11,093 nt of DNA from Frankiales bacterium (lineage in GTDB: Bacteria; Actinomycetota; Actinomycetes; Mycobacteriales; SCTD01), in NCBI GenBank assembly GCA_025464915.1, contig JAODNF010000322.1, forward strand, positions 1-11,093, read 5' to 3'. Made by a program: the position numbers and the translations under genes. The first letter of the stretch is position 1, and each line of letters begins with the position of its first letter. Below the pieces are notes generated by a model. That model was given only the letters and a program-made list of their open reading frames with translations, was not told where the DNA came from and ran no database searches. Positions 7,171-11,093 of this stretch are shown piece after piece.

Positions 7171-7244
7171 GCCCCGCCGATACCCCCCGCCGCCAGGACC
7201 GAATCGTGCCGGTTCACCTGTGCCACAAGGGGTAGCGCCACGAC
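7171..7244. promoter_or_regulatory. Divergent promoter region, hemerythrin and LLM 2 genes
   Basis: Two start codons face outward across 74 bases, so promoters for both directions must lie here or inside the genes. AAGGGG at 7227-7232 may serve ATG 7245, although the 12-base spacing is long. GGCGGGG on the minus strand, next to ATG 7170, may serve the hemerythrin gene. No convincing -35/-10 elements or operator palindromes were seen. Confidence 0.4.
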
Positions 7245-8201
7245 ATGACGACGTTCGGCTACTTCCTGTCCGCCGAGGAGCTCAGCCCGCGCAAGATCGT
7301 GGACACCGCGCGCACCGCGGAAACCGCGGGGTTCGACCGGGTGTGGCTGAGCGACCACTTCCACCCCTGGACCCGTGAGCAGGGCGAGAGCGCCTTCGTG
7401 TGGAGCGTGCTCGGCGCGCTGGCCACGTCGACGGACCTGCACCTGACGACGGCGGTCACCTGTCCCACCTTCCGGATCCACCCGGCCGTCATCGCCCAGG
7501 CCACGGCGACCACGGCCGCACTGGCACCCGGCCGCTTCACCTTCGGCGTGGGCTCGGGCGAGGCCCTCAACGAGCACGTCCTCGGCGACGCGTGGCCGCC
7601 GGTCAGCGTGCGTCACGACCGGCTCCGCGAGGCCATCGCCATCATCCGCGAGCTCTGGGCGGGCGGTGTCGTCACCCACGAGGGCGAGCACTACACGGTG
7701 CACGACGCACGCATCTTCAGCCTCCCGGAGCAGTTGCCCGAGATCCTCGTCAGCGGCTTCGGCCCCGAGGCGACGAAGCTCGCTGCCGAGATCGGGGACG
7801 GCTGGATCACGGTGCAGCCGGACAAGGACGGCATGAGCACCTACCGCGAGGCGGGCGGCTCGGGCCGCACGCAGGCGGGCGCGAAGATCTGCTGGGCCGA
7901 GACCGAGCAGGAGGCTGCCGAGACGGCCCACCGACTGTGGGGGTTCCAGGGCGCGGGTGGCCAGACGTCGCAGGACCTGCCGCTGTGGCTGGGCTTCGAG
8001 GGGATCCGGGAGCTCACGCACCCGGACGACATCGCGAAGGCGGTGCCCTGCGGCCCTGACCCGGAGAAGGCGGCGGAGGCGCTGCGCGAGTACGTCGAGG
8101 CCGGCTTCGACGAGGTCTACGTGGCCCAGATGGGTCCCGACCAGGAGGGCGGGATCCGCTTCCTCACCGAGCAGGTCCTGCCGCTCCTGGAGAGCACGTG
8201 A
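7245..8201 (+). CDS. LLM-class F420-dependent oxidoreductase, second copy (TIGR03557-like)
   Basis: A 318-residue luciferase-like monooxygenase-fold protein of the same subfamily as the protein at 4983-5933. It aligns almost without gaps through the N-terminal half. Shared blocks are A-G-F-D, S-D-H-F-H-P-W, W-S-V-L-G-A, A-V-T-C-P, H-P-A-V-I-A-Q and G-V-G-S-G-E-A-L-N-E-H-V-L-G-x-x-W-P-P. H38, W42 and E106 match FGD His40, Trp44 and Glu109, so F420 is the likely cofactor. The substrate pocket probably differs, because the loops after residue 190 diverge from copy 1. Its TGA overlaps the GTG of the small basic-protein gene by 4 bases. It is divergent from the hemerythrin gene and separated from copy 1 by the minus-strand pair. 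Confidence 0.88.
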   Translation: MTTFGYFLSAEELSPRKIVDTARTAETAGFDRVWLSDHFHPWTREQGESAFVWSVLGALATSTDLHLTTAVTCPTFRIHPAVIAQATATTAALAPGRFTFGVGSGEALNEHVLGDAWPPVSVRHDRLREAIAIIRELWAGGVVTHEGEHYTVHDARIFSLPEQLPEILVSGFGPEATKLAAEIGDGWITVQPDKDGMSTYREAGGSGRTQAGAKICWAETEQEAAETAHRLWGFQGAGGQTSQDLPLWLGFEGIRELTHPDDIAKAVPCGPDPEKAAEALREYVEAGFDEVYVAQMGPDQEGGIRFLTEQVLPLLEST

Positions 8202-8407
8202 AGCACCGGACGATGACCGCGAAGCAGAAGGCCGGGGCCCGCAAGAGCGCCCGCAGGCACGGCCGCTCACAGCCGGGGCTGTGGGAGAACGTCAACGCCT
8301 CCAAGGGCCGCGGGCCCAAGGCGACCAAGGGCAAGACCCGGCCCGGCCGCCGCAGCAAGACCCGCAAGACCGGCGCCCAGAAGCGCCGGGCCCGCCGGCG
8401 AGGCTGA
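8198..8407 (+). CDS. Small, extremely basic hypothetical protein
   Basis: A 69-residue protein of no family I recognise. By my count about 26 residues are Lys or Arg and only one is acidic. The composition is Lys/Arg/Gly/Ala/Ser/Thr-rich with repeated short K-G-K-T-R, S-K-T-R-K-T and terminal R-A-R-R-R-G runs. The only aromatic/hydrophobic cluster is in the middle (P-G-L-W-E-N-V-N-A). It is probably disordered and nucleic-acid binding, as basic ribosome-associated or chromatin-like proteins are; this is inference from composition. GTG 8198 overlaps the LLM stop (GTGA), implying coupled translation; ATG 8213 is an alternative start giving a 64-residue protein. The ORF ends inside a hairpin shared with the convergent gene. 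Confidence 0.6.
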   Translation: MKHRTMTAKQKAGARKSARRHGRSQPGLWENVNASKGRGPKATKGKTRPGRRSKTRKTGAQKRRARRRG

Positions 8408-8424
8408 CGGGCGAGCGGTCAGCC
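8402..8424. terminator. Inverted repeat spanning both convergent stop codons
   Basis: GGCTGAC (8402-8408) and GTCAGCC (8418-8424) form a perfect 7-bp stem around a 9-base loop. The left arm contains the TGA of the basic-protein gene and the right arm contains the TGA of the minus-strand hydrolase gene, so the structure sits at the 3' end of both transcripts. There is no U-run, as is common for high-GC actinobacterial terminators. A bidirectional terminator is the likely role. Confidence 0.5.
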
Positions 8425-9456
8425 GTTGACCGGGACGACCTGGCCCGACGGCTTGGCGCCGCCCTTGTCGACCGTGCGCCACAGCGCGCCGAGGCCGGTC
8501 CTGATGACGACGTCCCCGTTGGCGCCGTCCGGCTCGGCACCGGCGAGCGGAAGGCCGGGGACGCCGGCCTCGCTGGGGATCGTCCGGTCCGGGCCGCCGT
8601 TGCCGTTGCCCACGGCGTAGAGGTCGCTCGGGACCGACTTCGTCTGCATGAGGGCTCGCAGCTCGGCGCCCTCCGTGAGCAGGACGGAGCCGTCAGCGAC
8701 GGCGTGCACGACCGCGACGCCGTGCAGCCCGAGCGACGGCGCCGCGCGCAGCTGCGTCGCCGCGTCCAGCGCGTCGTACCCGGCCTTCGCCGCGTACGGC
8801 GCGCCACCGGCGGCCTCCTCGAGGTCCGAGCGGGTCGACGCGTAGTAGGTGTCCAGCCCGGGCAGGCAGGTGCCGGTGGGCAGGCAGACGCCGCCGACAG
8901 CACTGAGCGAGGTCCACAGGTCGTAGAGGTCGGTCGCCCCTTCGACGTCCACCCAGTACGTGAACAGCGACGGGTCGCGCGCGATCGCGAGGCCGGCGAC
9001 GTCCCCGCCCATGCCGACGCTGAAGACGCTCTTCGTGGTGATGCTGCGGCAGGCCTTGGCGAAGGTGGCGACGACCTTGACGAGGTCCTCCGAGCCGGCC
9101 TTCGCGGGCCAGCCACCGTGCGACTCGTCCGCCGACCTCAGGCCCCGGTAGTCCACGGCGACCGCGATCGCGTTGTGCTTGCTCGCGGCCTCCACCATCG
9201 CCTGCTGCCACGCCCCCGACCAGGACCGGTAGCCGTGGGCGAACACGACGAGTGCGGTCGGTGCCTTGGCGGGCAGGACGTAGCTTCCGCTCAGACCCAG
9301 CACCTTGGAGGTGGGGAGCGCCTTGGTCGGGGAGCCCGTGCAGGTGAGCTTCGGTGCAGCCGCGACCGCGGGGAGGGCGGTGACGACCGACGCGGCGACG
9401 GCGCCGGCGACGAGGAGCCGGGCAGCACGCGGGAGACGAGCTAGACCGGGATGCAC
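8419..9456 (-). CDS. Secreted alpha/beta-hydrolase-fold protein, nucleophile Ser missing
   Basis: A 345-residue exported protein. Residues 1-34 form a signal peptide: R-L-P-R-A-A-R, a hydrophobic core, then A-V-A-A before A-P-K. The fold is indicated by A-L-V-V-F-A-H-G-Y (oxyanion-type H74-G75), the strand A-I-A-V-A-V-D-Y-R-G, and a nucleophile-elbow region V-F-S-V-G-M-G-G-D-V-A-G followed by a helix. The elbow reads S146-V-G148-M-G150, where the family has G-x-S-x-G, so the position expected to hold the catalytic Ser is Gly. The protein may therefore be non-catalytic, or use another residue. A late A-D-G-S-V could supply the acid; the catalytic His is unclear. Several cysteines (C39, C136, and a pair in V-C-L-P-T-G-T-C) suggest disulfides. 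GTG 9456 overlaps the redoxin stop by 16 bases and gives a proper signal peptide; longer readings are shadows of the redoxin gene. Confidence 0.75.
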   Translation of the reverse strand: MHPGLARLPRAARLLVAGAVAASVVTALPAVAAAPKLTCTGSPTKALPTSKVLGLSGSYVLPAKAPTALVVFAHGYRSWSGAWQQAMVEAASKHNAIAVAVDYRGLRSADESHGGWPAKAGSEDLVKVVATFAKACRSITTKSVFSVGMGGDVAGLAIARDPSLFTYWVDVEGATDLYDLWTSLSAVGGVCLPTGTCLPGLDTYYASTRSDLEEAAGGAPYAAKAGYDALDAATQLRAAPSLGLHGVAVVHAVADGSVLLTEGAELRALMQTKSVPSDLYAVGNGNGGPDRTIPSEAGVPGLPLAGAEPDGANGDVVIRTGLGALWRTVDKGGAKPSGQVVPVNG

Positions 9457-10169
9457 TTCGAGCTCTTGGCCTGGGTCGCGAGGTAGAGCGGGTCGGACTG
9501 GAGCTCCGCCTGCGTCTTCTGCGCCCACTGGAAGTTCTGCAGCATGTCGGCGGACGTCATCTGCCCGACGAAGGCCGAGGAGATGGTGCCGTCCCTGTGC
9601 AGCCAGATGGTGGTCGGGATGCACGAGACCCCGGGCTGCGTCGCGTAGGCAGACCAGATCGGGTCACCGCCGACCACGTCGCTGCTGCTCTCCGGACCGG
9701 GGACGTCCCAGACCGACACGAACGGGAAGTGGTACTTCTTGTAGAAGAAGGACGGGTCACCCGCCGGCGGGCCGTCGTCCTGCGAGTCCACGCCGATCCC
9801 GTTGAGGCCCTTCGCGTGGTAGGTGTTGTAGAACCTCGTCAGGTCGGGCGCCTCGAGGATGCAGTACTCGCACCACGATGCGAAGAAGTTGATGAAGGTG
9901 ACCTTCCCGGCCTGCAGCTTCTTCATCGTGGTGGTGCCGCAGTCGAGGCGGGTCGCGGTGAAGTCCGGTGCCGGCGCGCCCTGCTGGACGACGGAGTCGA
10001 CGGCCGAGGGCGTGTCCACGGACTTCGGCGCCTTGCGGCAGGACATCTTGACGGCCCCCGGGCGGTCCTTGCCGGACGCAGCGTCGGCCGTCGGCGAGAC
10101 GACCGCGAACGCGAGGCAGGCGGCGGCTGCGGTGGCGGCGCCGATCAGCCTGCGGTTGATGTGCCGCAT
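9441..10169 (-). CDS. Secreted TlpA-like thioredoxin-fold (redoxin) protein
   Basis: A 242-residue exported thiol-redox protein. The signal peptide (about residues 1-31) has R-R then a hydrophobic alanine-rich core, ending near A-D-A-A. The thioredoxin domain spans roughly 65-215, with F-I-N-F-F-A-S-W-C100-E-Y-C103 as the active site and a cis-proline loop S-C183-I-P185-T-T. Extra cysteines lie before the domain (C44 in S-C-R-K, C77 in L-D-C) and at the very C-terminus (C239 in K-C-I-P-V). TlpA/ResA-type proteins reduce or oxidise extracytoplasmic disulfides, for example in cytochrome or cofactor maturation; the client here is unknown. The acidic insert D-S-Q-D-D-G before a F-F-Y-K-K-Y helix is shared with the divergent protein at 10405. 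ATG 10169 has a good ribosome site. The gene is translationally coupled to the downstream hydrolase-fold gene. Confidence 0.88.
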   Translation of the reverse strand: MRHINRRLIGAATAAAACLAFAVVSPTADAASGKDRPGAVKMSCRKAPKSVDTPSAVDSVVQQGAPAPDFTATRLDCGTTTMKKLQAGKVTFINFFASWCEYCILEAPDLTRFYNTYHAKGLNGIGVDSQDDGPPAGDPSFFYKKYHFPFVSVWDVPGPESSSDVVGGDPIWSAYATQPGVSCIPTTIWLHRDGTISSAFVGQMTSADMLQNFQWAQKTQAELQSDPLYLATQAKSSKCIPV

Positions 10170-10175
10170 GTGACG

Positions 10176-10181
10176 CTCCTT
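10176..10181 (-). promoter_or_regulatory. Ribosome binding site of secreted redoxin gene
   Basis: Read on the minus strand, AAGGAG sits 6 bases before ATG 10169. It decides the start against the much longer upstream open frame, which lacks any signal peptide at its N-terminus. Confidence 0.75.
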
Positions 10182-10393
10182 CGTGTCGGCGCCTGGTGGC
10201 GGGTCCGACAGGACAGCCTCTTCGACGCTGGGTGGCGTACACCTTGTCACGGCTTGAAGGGACATGTCGCCCCAGGTTGTCCGCAATGTCCGATTCGAAC
10301 GAGACCGTAACAAGACCGGCCTGAACCTGCCTTGACGGGCGAAAGCGGCATAGCGACCATGGTCCGGCTCTCCTTCCACACCCACCCAGCCTC

Positions 10394-10399
10394 GAGGAG
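10394..10399 (+). promoter_or_regulatory. Ribosome binding site of TlpA-like lipoprotein gene
   Basis: GAGGAG ends 5 bases before ATG 10405 and supports that start, which also gives a proper lipoprotein signal peptide. Confidence 0.7.
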
Positions 10400-10404
10400 C
10401 ACGC

Positions 10405-11093
10405 ATGCGCGCGCGCCACAGCGCAGTGCCGTCCCGCCCGTCCGGAATCACGACCGGTGGCGCCTCGGCCCTGCTCCTGCTCGTCGCCGCCTGCGGCGGA
10501 CCGGCCGCCGAGCACACCGCGATCACCGGCCCCGACGCCTCCACCACCTCGAGCTCGCAGCCGTCGACCGCTGCCACCACCGGCTCCACCACCAGCTCCA
10601 GCAGCGGCAAGCCGGCGCCGGGCACGTCCGCGGCGCCGAAGGCGTCGAGCTCCGCCTCGACCGCCGGCACCTCGCCGACCTCCGGCGCCACGGCGAGCAG
10701 CAGGGGCGGTGGCCACAACACGGGGCCGACCGCCTCTGCCAGCGCCGCCGGACAGCAGGTGAGCAACGCCTCGATCGTCGTCGACAGCAGGTGCCGCAAG
10801 CCTGCTTCCTCCGTGGGGAGCGGGGTGGCCGTCAAGGGCTCGAAGCCGCCGCCCTTCACGGCGACGACCGTGGACTGCAAGGCGTTCGACTTCACCGCCT
10901 TCACCAAGGGCAAGCCCACGATCGTCAACTTCTACGCCTCGTGGTGCGAGCCGTGCCACAAGGAGGCCAAGGACCTCGAGTCGGTCTACAAGGAGTGGAA
11001 CGCCAAGAACGGCCTCGAGGTCGTCGGCATCGAGACCCAGGACGAGGACGGCAACGCGTCCTGGTTCTACAAGAGCGCCGGCTACACGTTCCA
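10405..11093 (+). CDS. TlpA-like thioredoxin-domain lipoprotein, 3'-partial
   Basis: This frame is open from ATG 10405 to the window end (over 229 codons), so the C-terminus is missing. Residues 1-30 are a lipoprotein signal ending L-L-L-L-V-A-A-C30, followed by G-G, so C30 is the predicted lipid anchor. Residues ~35-118 are a Ser/Thr/Ala/Gly/Pro-rich low-complexity linker that would span the cell wall. The thioredoxin-fold domain follows, with P-T-I-V-N-F-Y-A-S-W-C181-E-P-C184 as the redox site. Two further cysteines precede it, C130 (R-C-R-K) and C158 (V-D-C), and V-V-G-I-E-T-Q-D-E-D-G-N lies after it. It resembles the secreted protein at 9441-10169 and is probably its diverged paralogue, but tethered to the membrane. 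Its role is likely extracytoplasmic disulfide exchange; clients are unknown. Confidence 0.87.
   Translation, partial: MRARHSAVPSRPSGITTGGASALLLLVAACGGPAAEHTAITGPDASTTSSSQPSTAATTGSTTSSSSGKPAPGTSAAPKASSSASTAGTSPTSGATASSRGGGHNTGPTASASAAGQQVSNASIVVDSRCRKPASSVGSGVAVKGSKPPPFTATTVDCKAFDFTAFTKGKPTIVNFYASWCEPCHKEAKDLESVYKEWNAKNGLEVVGIETQDEDGNASWFYKSAGYTF
10507..10758 (+). repeat. Low-complexity Ser/Thr/Ala linker-coding tract
   Basis: This stretch of the lipoprotein gene encodes an almost uninterrupted Ser/Thr/Ala/Gly/Pro segment with short irregular repeats (S-T-T-S-S-S, T-G-S-T-T-S-S-S-S, S-S-S-A-S-T). It is a flexible spacer between the lipid anchor and the redox domain. Such tracts usually vary in length between strains. 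Confidence 0.6.

Larger units (their letters stand above)
10170..10404. promoter_or_regulatory. Divergent intergenic region between TlpA-like genes
   Basis: A 235-base non-coding gap carries the start regions of two related thiol-redox genes transcribed away from each other. Seen directly are strong Shine-Dalgarno sites at each end and a direct repeat TGTCCG-CAA-TGTCCG at 10278-10292, with a related TGTCGC at 10265. A TTGACG at 10332-10337 resembles a -35 box for the plus gene, but no matching -10 follows at the right distance. A shared regulator binding the repeat is only a possibility. Confidence 0.45.

Noticed and set aside
9441..9480. Frameshift joining the redoxin and hydrolase-fold genes into one protein
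   Set aside because: The redoxin has a complete domain and stop, and the downstream gene has its own signal peptide, so a 16-base coupled overlap is the simpler reading.
9457..9624. Longer start (9624) for the minus-strand hydrolase-fold protein
   Set aside because: The extra residues are the redoxin gene read in another frame and would bury the signal peptide; GTG 9456 gives a normal exported protein.
10332..10360. Sigma-70-like promoter starting with TTGACG upstream of the lipoprotein gene
   Set aside because: The -35-like hexamer is good but no TAnnnT hexamer lies 16-18 bases downstream; the nearest TA-rich bases are too close. It is noted only inside the intergenic entry.
10170..10928. 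N-terminal extension of the minus-strand redoxin frame to 10928
   Set aside because: It would run through the divergent promoter region and antisense to the lipoprotein gene. ATG 10169 has a strong ribosome site and a typical signal peptide.

Overview
The window is about 11 kb of very GC-rich DNA with strong G/C bias at third codon positions, several GTG starts and 4-bp gene overlaps. It carries two deazaflavin (F420)-type luciferase-like oxidoreductases and secreted thioredoxin-fold proteins with serine/threonine/alanine-rich linkers. This points to an actinomycete chromosome. I cannot name the genus. I see no tRNA, rRNA, CRISPR array, transposase or phage gene, and base composition is even throughout.

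Layout. (1) Bases 1-2611, plus strand: the 3' part of an ABC-type extracellular substrate-binding protein, a small VOC/glyoxalase-fold protein and a canonical formylglycine-generating enzyme (FGE), packed as an apparent operon. (2) Bases 2737-5933, plus: a second tight operon of a heme-oxygenase-like iron/diiron redox enzyme, a PrmC/HemK-type glutamine methyltransferase paralogue, a SRPBCC (START-like) protein and an F420-dependent LLM-class oxidoreductase. (3) Bases 5958-7170, minus: a hemerythrin-domain protein followed by a HAD phosphatase. (4) Bases 7245-8407, plus: a second LLM oxidoreductase of the same family and a 69-residue, extremely basic protein. (5) Bases 8419-10169, minus: a secreted TlpA/redoxin-like protein followed by a secreted alpha/beta-hydrolase-fold protein whose nucleophile elbow lacks serine. 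(6) Base 10405 to the window end, plus: a divergent lipoprotein with a TlpA-like domain, cut by the window edge.

Functional reading (inference unless stated). Regions 2-4 are rich in redox enzymes (non-heme iron, hemerythrin, two F420-type enzymes), which suggests small-molecule oxidation/reduction or redox stress handling. The window does not identify a substrate. Regions 5-6 are a divergent pair of related extracytoplasmic thiol-redox proteins, one predicted soluble and one predicted membrane-anchored, with the hydrolase-fold protein coupled to the soluble one. The items most worth a second look are the hydrolase with S-V-G-M-G in place of G-x-S-x-G, the paired TlpA-like proteins sharing four cysteines, the FGE whose own N-terminus carries the CxPxR substrate motif, and the iron-enzyme/PrmC-paralogue/SRPBCC/LLM operon.
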